Below are positions 1 through 10,454 of a DNA stretch of 64,000 bases, in pieces (within the stretch, counting starts at the first letter, position 1; the number at the start of each line of letters is the position of its first letter). The DNA is taken from contig CM037090.1 of assembly GCA_020916435.1 (NCBI GenBank), forward strand, positions 62,152,232-62,216,231. Reading direction: 5' to 3'. This stretch comes from Oxytropis ochrocephala (Eukaryota; Streptophyta; Magnoliopsida; Fabales; Fabaceae). A program made the translations under genes and the position numbers. A model generated the notes under the pieces. The model ran no database searches, was not told the origin of the DNA, and saw nothing but the letters and a program-made list of their open reading frames with translations.

Positions 1-1180
1 GTAGGGACATAAGGTTCTGGAATCTCCTCCTCAAGGGTAAGCATCCCTTGATTTGGTGATCTTACACTCTGAAGCTTGTCCTTAAGCCATTGGTTGAAGG
101 TGACATCGCTAGTTCTTTTTGACAATTCTTCACTTCCTTTTTGCACTACAGATTCCCATGACTGCTGAACTCTTCGAAGCAAGTCACCGCATCTAGGCAT
201 CCCCTTATAGAGGTAGATACGAGACAGCATGCTGTCGGAGGGTGAGTTCTTCATTGGGTAACCGAGTTGTCTTAATGTTAGGGAAGGGTTATAGTTGATG
301 CACCCTTGGGTTCCCATGAGGGGTACGTTCTGGAAGCTTCCACAACTGAACAATATCAGGGTCCGCTACTCCAACATGCAAAGCAGTTGTACCAAATGAT
401 TTGGAGGTCGCTAAGATTTTGCAGGAACTCAAACCATTCTGAAGTAGTTCTGGCCTTCGCCTCACAACTTAGAGCATAGGAAATTAACTCTTTGACGTCT
501 AGACGGTTATGGACCACATGAAGAATAAGCCAAGCATAGAGGACATGGACAGAGAGGCATATCTTCTTTGTGCGGAACTGACTGTGACGGGTGAAAGCAT
601 GATATGTATTGGCAAGAACAACAGGCACGGGATTGACGGGGTTTTTGGCATCTTTGAAGGCTAAGAAGGCTCCAATGGCATCTTCATCAATATACTTCTC
701 TATTTGAGGAAAAAGGACGACCCCAAATATGGTAAGAGCTAATACCAACTTGAACGGGCCCCAATTCTTGTCTAGGGCATAAGATTGCATTAGGTCTTCA
801 AAGTATTCTTGTGGATACCCGGCCACACCATTTCTTTTCAGTTTCTGTACCTTCAGCTGATCCTTACCAATCCTCAACAATGTTGCTAACCTCTCATCAG
901 TGTAATACATTCCTTGGAATTGATAGGGCCTTGCACGAGACCTGGAGAATCCCAAAAGTCGCTCGTACTCTTCTAGTGTGGGCGAGAGCTGGAAATTTTT
1001 GAAGTAGAAGCACCTCGTATCGTAATCATAGAATTGGCTTAAAGCCACAAGAGCGTCTTCTTGGACATTCAACCGCAAGAGCTTGCGGATATTCCCATAT
1101 GCTAAGTCGAAAGCATCTCTCTCAATTGGACCCATGAGGGTCGCACACCGCCTCAAGCTACCAACATCCACTTTCTTCAC
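1..1180 (-). pseudogene. Ogre-type retrotransposon ORF1 (DUF7745-like), frameshifted, runs off left edge
   Basis: The minus-strand ORF from 1180 to 356 starts MKKVDVGSLRRCATLMGP and reads as the long ORF1 of legume Ogre-type Ty3/gypsy elements, a family often labelled DUF7745; its function is unknown. The open frame stops at 356, but the homology does not. One frameshift near position 410 moves the reading into a frame containing TTALHVGVADPDIVQL. A second near 325 moves it into a frame containing NVPLMGTQGCINYNP and LRQLGYPMKNSP, which stays open towards position 1. At least two indels have therefore broken the gene. It lies downstream, in element orientation, of the LTR at 2339-6252 and its primer-binding site. 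The gag-pol part would lie outside the window. The family name is from memory; the frame switches are read directly. Confidence 0.7.
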
Positions 1181-2338
1181 AATCGGAGACGAGGAGTAAG
1201 TGAAGCTTTGCTACTTGATTCCATTTTGATACACCTATGACAAGATGGTGCATTATTCGGTGGTCCTCGACAAGCAAATGCAAATGAGATGTACTATGAA
1301 TGCATGAGTTGCAGAAACTTAAACTTATGCAATGCAGTGATGTATGCCAATGACAATGATGCTTTATGCTAATGCAGGGTTAGAAGAAAAACTTTATTTG
1401 CAATAACTCGTGTTTCCTTTTTGAAAATACGGACCGCATAATCGCTTCATATAGACCGGATGGAGGAAAAAGCTACAACAAGAATCTTTTCTTCCTCTTT
1501 TTTTTTTTTTGAAAAGTAGGTCATATGTCGCTTTGTACGGAACGGTAAAAGAAAAGGCTACAATGCAACCCTTTCTTTTCTTTTCTCTTTTTGAAAATTT
1601 TCTTTTTAGGAAAGACATGTCTAAACTACAATGCAACACACAATTTGTATGTCCTCGTGTCCTATACAGTGTGGGAATCCTAAGTTCTAGGGCAACTTCA
1701 AAGGTTCCTTCCATGTAGTTCTAATTCACACCCTCACAATGGCTACCAGAGCTATAGAATCCTCATGGCGACATCCACAAATGTAGCGAACTACCAAGTG
1801 TGAAGCGTCATGAGAAAGCGTACTCTGGTTGAGACTTTCATGAGTATCGCATGCATGAGAGTCTCGAATGACACTCACTAATCGTCTCCACTCTCCTAGG
1901 TTTTGTTGGATCCGGGTATAGGAGCCCACTCATATAAACAAGATAAGGTGTGAAAGTGTGTAATTGAGGACATACTTTTCTAAAAACTACCCTCCCCACC
2001 GCAAAAAGAAAAACCGGACTAGTCCGCATGTATAAAACAATATAATGTCGTCTACCCTAAGGTTTAGCATCACAAAACAAATGAACTAACCTAAGGTGTC
2101 ATCAACAACCATATAAAGCTTACCTCAAGAAAGGGAGCAGAGAGGAAGGGATTATGATAGATGGGGAAACAGCATATAATTATAATCACATGAAGAAAGA
2201 AAAGGGAACAAGTAAGGAAATGAAGAAGTAAAGCAAAAACTAATCTCAAATCAAACATTTTGAACCACACATCGGATTAATTAGGCTTGACCCTCTTAAA
2301 AAAGTTTTTCTTTTTATGTCCCCAGTGAAGTCGCCAGC
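1181..2338 (-). other. Ogre-type untranslated leader between 5' LTR and ORF1
   Basis: This is the untranslated leader between the primer-binding site and ORF1 of the minus-strand Ogre-type element. Short ORFs here overlap T-rich runs and show no recognisable protein. Nothing else was identified. Confidence 0.5.
2319..2336 (-). promoter_or_regulatory. Primer-binding site of Ogre-type element (tRNA-Arg type)
   Basis: On the minus strand the sequence TGGCGACTTCACTGGGGA begins two bases after the LTR end. It starts with TGG, the complement of a tRNA 3' CCA, and resembles the tRNA-Arg primer site described for Ogre elements. It fixes the orientation: the LTR at 2339-6252 is the 5' LTR of a minus-strand element. 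Confidence 0.65.
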
Positions 2339-5300
2339 TGTTGCGCCCCGAAAAATCCTGGTTTGGGATTTCTCAGTGTACAACGTGAAAATTGTGAAGC
2401 CGCCACTAATATTTTAGTTTATAGACCAAAACATTAGAAAAAGGTCTTTTTTACAAAAGGCGGGTGGTCTTTCGAAAACAGAAATGTGGGTTCGGGGGTC
2501 GGTTAGGTGTGGGGAAGGTGTTAGCACCCCACACCTCCTTTCTACCGAAAGGGAACCATTAATTCGATGTGTGGTTTAGATTGTTTGATTTGAGATAATT
2601 TTTGTTCTACTTCTTTCTTTTCCTTTTTATTTGAAAATGTTTTTAGAAAACAAGAGAGAGGAATCTTTTGGGATTTTTGAAAAGTGAAACTAAACTAAGG
2701 TTTTTTGAAAGCGAGCTTGACGGGATATGACCCGGTCCTCTACGTACTTCTCAATGACCGAGGGATCAAAGCTACGTAGTTCTTAATTCTTTGTTTTGGG
2801 GTTTTTTGAAAGCGAGCTTGACGGGATATGACCCGGTCCTCACGCACTTCAATGACTGAGAGGATCAAAGCTACGTAGTTCTTAGTTCTTGATTTTGAAA
2901 ATCAGGTTTTATCTTTATCTTATCTTTTGGTTTTTTGAAATATGACTCAAGCGTTCATGAATACCAAACAAGCTTCGGCTTCGAGTGGCGTTCACTACTA
3001 ACTTGAAAGAAAAGTGTTGGAACCGATAATCAATCGAGCAAATACTCAAGTGATTACTAGTCGCAACGCTTTATTATCTTTTTTGAAATTATTTTGGAAA
3101 AGGATGAATCTTAGTGGTAATTACCACTAATGACTCATATTGTTTTTGAGTTTTTTTTAATTAATTTGTTTTTGATTAAGGTGTGGGAGCTTTCATGATA
3201 GTCAAACAAGCAATGGCTTCGAGTGACTACCACTAGTAACTCCATCATTAACGATCAAACAAGCGAAGCTTCGAGTGATGGTCAATGATTTTATTTACGA
3301 AAAAACGCTTTAGGGTTTTATTAAGAAAACATTTGACTTGGGGCTTTTGAAAAGAAAGTAGAACATTTGCAAATCTTTTTTATTCTAAACCAAAACGCAA
3401 CAATTGCAAAATTCACAAGCAAACAGCAATTAATACACAAGAGTATCATGATATAGGAATCTAAGCTAACATGTGAAATTGCAAAATAAGTTCCAAGCAA
3501 GGCATGTATTTTATTCAACCTAAAAAAAAACAATCTAGCAACCTAAACCTCAAACCTAAACTTTAACCTAAAGGCACACATAGTGGCACCAACCCTAAAC
3601 CAAACCCTAATTATAGGTCAAACAATGGAAAGTGTTATTCAATGAAAATAGGCCCATGGCCAAGACTAAACATGCAAAGAAAACTTTGAGTATTAAACAA
3701 AAATCTATGACTATCTTACAAGAATTATTAAGAGATAAGGTAAAGGGTGAGAAGACAACTTGTACAAAATTAAACCTAGTGAATCCTTTCTAGCCATCTT
3801 CATCACTTTGGATTAAATATTCTAAACCCTTTGTGGGGAATCATTTGGCAAGATCATCAACCAACAACAACTTGATTAATTTACAAGAACATTAAACATC
3901 TAAAATATGAGATAGACTTGAATCCTTTCCTACAATCTTCACCACTTTAAATCAAAAGTACTAGGTACTTAGTGGGAATCCTCTTGCAAGATCATCAAAA
4001 ACCAAACTAAACCTAATTTATTGCACACAATGCGAAATGAACATGACATCAAATTATGAAATAAATTTGAATCCCTTCTTGCAATCTTCACCACTTTAAA
4101 TTAAAAGTACTAAGTACTTAGTGGTGAATCCTTTTGCAAGATCATCAACAAAACCAAGAAACATATTAAAAATCAAATGAAACTTAATTTGTTTACATAT
4201 GCGAAATGAGCAAGATATTAAATTATGAAAATAAACTTGAATCCTTTCTTGCAATCTTCACCACTTTAAATCAAAAGCAACTAAATGCTTAGTGGTGAGT
4301 CCTTTTGCAAGATCATCAACAATTAAACCAAGAAACATATTAAAATCAAATGAAACCCAATTTATTAAACATATGCGAAATGAACATAGTATTAAACTCT
4401 AAAAATGAACTTGAATCCTTTCTTGCAATCTTCACCACTTTAAATCAAAAGCAACTAAATGCTTAGTGGTGAGTCCTTTTGCAAGATCATCAACAATACA
4501 AACTAAAAATCAAGCAAAACCTAATTTAATCTTCAAAATGCGAAATGGACATAATTATGAAAACAAACTTGAATCCTTTCTTGTCATCTCCATCACTTTA
4601 AATCACAAGCAAATAAATGCTTAGTGGTGGATCCTTTGACAAGATCATCAACAAAACACACTAAAAATCAAATCAAACTTAATTTACTTAGAGCATGCGA
4701 AATGAACATATTATGAAATGCACTTGAATCCTTTCTAGTCATCTCCATCACTCAAATCAAAGTGCCTTAAGCACTAGTGATAGATCATGTGACTAGATCA
4801 TCAAAAACAACATTAACACAAAAATAGAATACTCATAATGAAAAAACATAAAATTAACTTGAACATATATTTTTTTGTTTAGTGAAAAAGCATCATAGAC
4901 TATTTATTAAGGGTGAGATACCAAATCTCACCCACCAACAATAACAAACTACATTATGAAAATCAATATAATAACTATGCGAAATGATGAAGGAAAATGC
5001 AAGATGAAGAGAAGAAAATGGGTTCTAATGTATAATGCTTGAAGATGATGCAAAGGAGTCTAGAGTTTTTACCTTATTTCTAAGAGAGAAGAGAAAAGAT
5101 TGAAAGAAATGGAGGAGAGGGAGGAGGAAAGTGGCTTCGGCCTTGGAGAGAGGGAGAGGAGAGGAGAATTGTTTTTGTGTTTTTAGGAAAAATGAGAAGC
5201 CAAAAGTCCTTCATGGGTGAAAAGGAAGAGGTATTTATAGATTTTTTGAGGTTTGGGGTATCATGGTCTTTTGTTTTTGATGAGCCTCTAGGATTGAGTC

Positions 5301-6252
5301 TTAAAATTAAATGGAGGGTTGGGATGAATCATCACATGGATTAGGGGTATTTAGAAAACACAAGTGAAGGTGAGTGTGAGAGAGAGTGGGCGCAAGCCAA
5401 AAGAAAAAAAAGAGAAATGAAATAAACTTTTATTTATTTTGGGAAAGGAGTGTCTCATGAAATAGGGTTAGGGGTATTTTTGTGATGGGATGTTACCAAA
5501 GAAGTAAGTTTGCATTTTTTGGTGAAGGGGTTAGTGTAAGGGAGTGAGGTAATTTACCAAAGAGGGCAAGGTTAAGGATAGGAATAAATCAAATCTTAGT
5601 GAATAAGAAATGAAGTGTGTAGAAGCTTCTAGAAGGAGGGAGAGTGGGAGAGGGTTGCGCATGAGTGAGCTGAAATGGGAAGGAAAAATAAAAAAACTTG
5701 CTTATTTTTTGGTGTTTTGTCTTATTGAGGACACTTCCTTGTTTTTTTTGAATTTGAATTTTAAATTTTGGGCATGCAAAATGGGAATGCACCTACTAGA
5801 AAAATGTTACATTTTTGGTCATCACAAAATAACCCCCCCTAATTACTCTAGACAACAAAATTTGTTACTTAGTAATTGGGGAAAATATTTAATGATCTTT
5901 CAATATTTTTTATGCAATAAAAATAGGAAAATGCATTTTAATTATTTTAGGCTAGGATATTCTTTCTAAAAAATTGTACAAAAATTCTCTTGGATAAGAG
6001 AAAAATGTACTTTTGGTATGTGCATATTTTTGACGAGAAAATTATCCTGTCGCAGAAAATGACCAAAATGCCCCTTACCCTAAAAATCCTAATTTGTCCA
6101 AAAGTGCATTTCAACTTTAAAAATGATTTTAAAAACTTTGGAATGACTTTCTAGGACCCTAAATGCAATGCATGATGCTATTTCTTTTTATTTATTTATT
6201 TTTGGGGAAAATTAGGGTTTTGACCTAAGCCGGACAAAATTGGGGTATGACA
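2339..6252 (-). mobile_element. 5' LTR (3.9 kb) of Ogre-type Ty3/gypsy retrotransposon
   Basis: Read on the minus strand, the LTR begins TGTCATACCCCAATTTTGTC and ends GGCGCAACA, so it has TG..CA ends, and it is followed two bases later by a tRNA-Arg-type primer-binding site. The length of 3,914 bp suits Ogre-type elements, whose LTRs are unusually long. It contains a two-copy repeat of about 100 bp near 2705-2885 and a seven-copy tandem array at about 3775-4810. The partner LTR is outside the window, so age and target-site duplication cannot be read. The element inserted into the interior of the Athila-like element on its right. Confidence 0.75.
3775..4810. repeat. Tandem repeat array inside the Ogre-type LTR (about 7 units of 140-180 bp)
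   Basis: The block 'TTGAATCCTTTCTTGCAATC...CACTTTAAATCAAAAG...AGTGGTGAATCC...GCAAGATCATCAAC' recurs with its start near 3780, 3918, 4069, 4229, 4410, 4570 and 4725. The middle units are the most alike and the outer ones more diverged. Each unit also has the short internal inverted pair CACTTT / TTAGTGG. Confidence 0.8.
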
Positions 6253-6613
6253 CACAACATAACACAACACAACACAAGAGGGAAGAGTTACTGATTGGTG
6301 AACACAACACAATTCTTTTCGTTCGGTTTGAGTGGGCCGCTACAAATCAAAAGCTATAGCGCTTGAAATTAAAGCTCACTTCATCAATGCAATGGGACAG
6401 CCCTGCAACATCAAAATAGAAACAAAAACAACAAATATTAGAATAAAAAATCTGGGTTGCCTCCCAGTAGCGGTTGGTTTAAGAGTCCTCAGCCAGACTT
6501 GGAATTCAAAACCCAAGTTAGGGTGGATAATAGGACAAGAAGAAAATATCATCCTTCCGCTTTCTCTTTTTGGTCAGAAATCCCATGTATTTGGCATATG
6601 GAAGCAAGTGTTC

Positions 6614-7408
6614 TCATGCCTCAACCAATAAGCATTTGGGATATGAATTTCTCATTTCTTGAAAAAATTGAAGCTCATTTTGCGGAGGAATCTTTTCTTC
6701 AATTACCAAATGTTGAATCTCAATTGTCACATGACTCTTTTCATACCCCAACCTTGGATTTTCTCCCTTGTCACTATTTTTGAATTTTTCTTTTTCTACA
6801 ACTACACAATATTTTTGTTTTTCTTCCACTACTTCCAAATGACCACATTCAAGTTCAAACTCTACACTCTCTTTTTCTTCCTCTTGCTCAACCACATATT
6901 CAATACAACTCTTTTCTTGTATCTTAACCGGTTTTTCAATATAACTCTCTTCTTTTAGATGCTCCATAATTGTCTTAATGTGAGCCTCTATATTCTTACA
7001 TGAAGCTTCAAAGTTCTCATGATACACCTTCATATATTCAATGAAATGAGCTAAGAGTTCTTTGAAATTTTCTTCCTCTTGCTCAACCACCTCTTCAATA
7101 CAACTCTCTTCCATATTCTTGCATGACACTTGAGAGTTGTCTCTATCCACTTTGATATCATCAAGGAATTGAGCTAAGAGTTCCTTTAAATCAAAGTTGT
7201 CCTCATGTAGTCCTTCGGTTTGAGCTTGAGAATATGAATCTTGCTCACACACAACATTTCCCATGCCATAATCCATATTTTGGGCTGTCATGGGCATGAA
7301 ATTTGTCTCATAACAACCCCTTTCATGTTCACTCCCATGGAAATCATAGTTAAAACAATGTTGTTGAGAATTCAATTCTTGCATAAAGTAAAAATTCCAA
7401 TGGTCCAT
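6614..7408 (-). CDS. Acidic ORF of unknown function in the Athila-like element
   Basis: This is an uninterrupted 264-residue minus-strand ORF beginning MDHWNFYFMQELNSQQHCF, about 180 bases after the primer-binding site, where a retroelement's gag-like gene would be. I do not recognise a gag, protease or polymerase domain. Residues 70-150 contain two related acidic units, LKELLAQFLDDIKVDRDN..SCKNME and FKELLAHFIEYMKVYHEN..SCKNIE. The glutamate-rich phrase EEVVEQEEE / EYVVEQEEE also recurs, giving a helical, probably coiled-coil repeat protein. The open frame, despite decay all around, suggests either a young element or selection. It may be the single ORF of a non-autonomous element. Confidence 0.5.
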   Translation of the reverse strand: MDHWNFYFMQELNSQQHCFNYDFHGSEHERGCYETNFMPMTAQNMDYGMGNVVCEQDSYSQAQTEGLHEDNFDLKELLAQFLDDIKVDRDNSQVSCKNMEESCIEEVVEQEEENFKELLAHFIEYMKVYHENFEASCKNIEAHIKTIMEHLKEESYIEKPVKIQEKSCIEYVVEQEEEKESVEFELECGHLEVVEEKQKYCVVVEKEKFKNSDKGENPRLGYEKSHVTIEIQHLVIEEKIPPQNELQFFQEMRNSYPKCLLVEA

Positions 7409-7590
7409 GGCATAAAGTGGATTTTTTTTCTTTCACAAAACAACCAACACAAATAGTAACACTAAAAACAACAAAGAGAACACACTACAAACATAAAGCA
7501 CTATGTAAATTAAAAATTTTTGTTGAAAAACAGAACACACAAAAAACTAACTAAACTTACTAACTAAATAATAGAAATTAACTTTCACAA

Positions 7591-7608
7591 TCCCCGACAA
7601 CGGCGCCA
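7591..7608 (-). promoter_or_regulatory. Primer-binding site (tRNA-Asp type) of Athila-like element
   Basis: The minus-strand sequence TGGCGCCGTTGTCGGGGA lies six bases after the LTR end. It matches, with one difference, the tRNA-Asp primer site usual in plant Tat/Athila elements. Confidence 0.75.
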
Positions 7609-7614
7609 AAAACT

Positions 7615-9012
7615 TGTTGTGCGAAAATGTGATGTGCAAGTATACACAATCACAACGAGTAATATAATGATAAGTAAGATCGTCTCCACAGGGATTATTG
7701 AGTTTACTTCTATAATTAAATTAGTAAATTAGCTAATGAGTAAAATAAGTAACAATAACAAAGTGTAGAATTATTAATGTTATCAACATAAAGGTACAAA
7801 AGCAAATAAGATAGATGGAAAGTAGAAATTAAGAATGAGAGTAGTTGGAATGCCTTTCACTATGTAATTCATTAAAAACAACTTAATGTTATGTTTGACG
7901 CTATAGCGCTGGGTGCTGTAGCGTTTGATGTGCGCCTTTCGGTCACTAACGTCAATGTTTCGTTACAAGAATCTTATGTCTAAGTTCTAAATAAGTTCAC
8001 CCCTTTATATTAAGCTCCCACAGTATTCACCCTATGAACTATGTTTTCCTATGTCTAGGTTTAAGCATGGGTTGTTCTAAGTTTCCTTAAAACAACCACT
8101 CACCCATATTAATCCTTGAGTTGGATTTATAGACCATGTCTGAACCTATAAATGTACTTATATTTAGCTTATCAGTTCTAAAATAAGCATTGGAAGAAGT
8201 TTCAAGCAAGGGTTAAAAAGCTAACATCAAACATTACATTAAAACTCTTAAAAAGTCATTACAAAGCTTTAAGCATCCAACTACAAGAGAATCAGCTCAT
8301 GATGAGCAACAACACAAGAAATAAGCATAAAGGTGTTACCTAAAGCCATAAAACCGAAATCAAAAAGAGATGGAAAATACTCCAAGTGATGACAGTTCCT
8401 GTGCCGCTACAAATGTCACTCACAGAATCGCTCGCCGTTATAACGTCCCTCACAAAGATCGCAGAATTTATACTATTTATTGTGAAAATGGAGCTTGGGC
8501 CAAAACAGTGCAAGAGAGTTATTTCTAACTCTCCTCTCATCTGAATCAGCAACTCCAACATGAAGAAGATGAAGTTTTAGATTTCAATATAAAGAAAATA
8601 TCTTCTGAAAAGGTTGACAAGCCATCCCACCAACTATTTTTATCTTCCATTACAAAATAGACAAGTGTCCTATAAAGTACAGAGTGGGTGGCTGCTGCAG
8701 AAAGCTGCTCAGTCCGCTTCTCGGTGATTTGACATGCTTTAAAAAAAACGCTTTTTGTTTTCTCTCTCTCATCAGATGCAGAATCCAAAGTTATAACGTC
8801 TGACACTATAACGCCTGATGCTATAACACTGAACAAACACATTAAAAATAACAAGAAAGCACCAAAAGTGCCAATTTGTCACATAATCAGTTCCTAACCC
8901 TCTTTTACACTAAACAACATATATTTACTTAATTAAACAATAATATTACTTAAGAAATTGCATTAATTTAAGTAATAAGAGCATAAATAACTCATCAAAA
9001 TATGAGTTATCA
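7615..9012 (-). mobile_element. 5' LTR of Tat/Athila-like retrotransposon (1.4 kb)
   Basis: On the minus strand it starts TGATAACTCATATTTTGATG and ends CACAACA, followed by a tRNA-Asp-type primer site. The outer edge abuts copia integrase coding sequence at 9013, so this element appears to have inserted into the copia element. A diverged relative of this LTR, sharing the TTCCTAACCCTCTTTT block and the GAGTTATCA end, lies at about 26100-27292. Confidence 0.7.
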
Positions 9013-9671
9013 AATTACAGCTTAATTCTAAAATAAAATCATCCCAACTGATTGGGGGAGTTTAGGCCATTTACTCAATTCTCATCCACCTTTGGTATTA
9101 AACATCGTGTCATTTGTTGGACGTAAGCATAGACATATTGTTGATATAGGTCTCTCATTGTTATCTCAAGCCTCACTTCCATTGAGGTTTTGGGATCATG
9201 TTTTCCACACTGCTGTTTATCTTATCAATGGGCTACTTTCTCCTTATCACAACTCTCACATACCTCTTACCACTTTGATCAATAGGTCACCAGATTTTTC
9301 ATTTTTAAAGGTTTTTGATTGTGCTTGTTTCTCTCTTTTGAGGCCCTGAAATACTCACAAATTCAGTTTTCGAACCATTTATTGGTTACGCTTCTTCTCA
9401 CAAGGGGTATAAGTGCTTGGATGCCAGTGGCCGGTTATTTATTTCCAATGATGTAGTCTTTAATGAATCAAAATTTTCCTTTCATAGATCACCTATTACT
9501 ACTGACCACACCACACCTTCCCCGACCACTTTATTCCCTTTAGGTATCATTCCAACTACCCTACATTTAAGTCCCTCCTCAATTCCTACACCTCCATTAC
9601 CTCACCTTCACCCCCTAGCCCTATAATTACTTCTGTCCACAATAATTTTGAACCATCTTCTCCTACCCTAC
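9013..9671 (+). pseudogene. Ty1/copia integrase fragment, left part
   Basis: Translated pieces match a plant copia integrase core and C-terminus in order: a DWGGEF-like phrase, FRPFTQFSSTFGIKHR, then RKHRHIVDIGLSLLSQASLP, RFWDHVFHTAVYLIN, SFLKVFDCACFSLLRP and LFISNDVVFNE. The expected HTPQQNG segment before RKHRHI is deleted, and there are frameshifts and a stop after LLRP. It is truncated on the left by the LTR at 7615-9012 and interrupted on the right by the CACTA element. Reading resumes at 14707. Confidence 0.8.
9669..9671. repeat. Target-site duplication of CACTA element, left copy (TAC)
   Basis: TAC at 9669-9671 is repeated at 14704-14706. Removing the element and one TAC rejoins the copia frame through SSPTLPAIVSPTIDP. 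Confidence 0.85.
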
Positions 9672-9684
9672 CACTACAAGAAAA

Positions 9685-9930
9685 TCGGTGGTTTGCCACG
9701 GACATTCCCGTGGCAAATGTACAAATATTCGTGGCAAATATGAATTTGCCACGGATTTGCCATGGACAAATTTTGGTGGCAAAAGCGCTCGTCGCAAACG
9801 CTTTGCCACGGATTTTCCGTGGCAAATTTTTCCGTCGCAAATCCGTGGCAAATTTTTCCGTGGCAAATCCGTCGCAAAGTCGTGGCAAATTCTTACACCT
9901 TCCGTGGCAAATCCGTCGCAAATTTAAAAA
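9685..9930. repeat. CACTA subterminal repeats, left end
   Basis: There are roughly fifteen copies of GTGGCAAA/TTTGCCAC and GTCGCAAA variants in 245 bases. These repeats are the usual transposase-binding region of CACTA elements. They create open frames in several readings that are not genes. Confidence 0.8.
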
Positions 9931-10275
9931 AAAAAAATTAAAAAAAAAAATTAAATTATGCCTCCAAATTCTATTTAATAGTGATATCTATACAGAACAC
10001 ATAAATGTTCCAACATCAAAATTAATAAACTTATATAAAGCAAAACATAATAACCACAATAATAAATGAGTACAATCCATGTGCAAAACATTTAATTACT
10101 AATTGTCTTCTAGTAACAAACATTAGTAGAAACTAACTAAAGATGCAATGCTCCACTACAAACTAACAAAATAATAGACAAAATAACTAAAGACAAAATA
10201 ATAGAAACTAGATAACAGCTTTATTTTCAAAATTCATTTCACCCCACATTTCCTTCTTGAACTCATCACCAAAGA

Positions 10276-10454
10276 TCCTAGCAATTTCTCTGTAAAAACA
10301 AAGTTTCTTCATCAGCCAGTAGTAACATTAATTACAGCAAACATAAAGAGAAAACCAAAAAATCATAGTAGGAGGGAGACAAAACACTGTTAACAATTCA
10401 TAGTAGGAGGGAGACAAAGTACACATAGTAATAGTGAGTTTCAACTTATAAACC
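10276..10454. repeat. 179-bp direct repeat inside CACTA, copy 1
   Basis: It begins TCCTAGCAATTTCTCTGTAA. Copy 2 at 12594-12772 has the same length and differs by about two substitutions. It contains an internal GTAGGAGGGAGACAAA pair. Confidence 0.9.

Larger units (their letters stand above)
6253..7614 (-). mobile_element. Interior of Tat/Athila-like retrotransposon, truncated by the Ogre-type insertion
   Basis: This interior follows the LTR at 7615-9012 on the minus strand. It carries a primer-binding site at 7591-7608 and one acidic ORF (6614-7408). Further on it has the block GGGTTGCCTCCCAGTAGCG near 6457 (plus strand), a motif often seen in plant gypsy interiors. It ends abruptly at the Ogre-type LTR edge; the rest may lie beyond that element, outside the window. 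No reverse transcriptase is visible here. Confidence 0.55.

Noticed and set aside
811..1002. Small plus-strand ORF opposite the Ogre-type ORF1
   Set aside because: It is a shadow of the convincing minus-strand reading.
2319..2336. Primer-binding sites considered as tRNA gene fragments (also 7591-7608, 42178-42190)
   Set aside because: Only about 13-18 bases match a tRNA 3' end, and each lies just inside an LTR, as expected for reverse-transcription primer sites.
9586..10069. Several overlapping ORFs on both strands rich in CHG/FATE/RGKS repeats
   Set aside because: They are translations of the CACTA subterminal GTGGCAAA/GTCGCAAA repeats, open in several frames at once with no protein family character.
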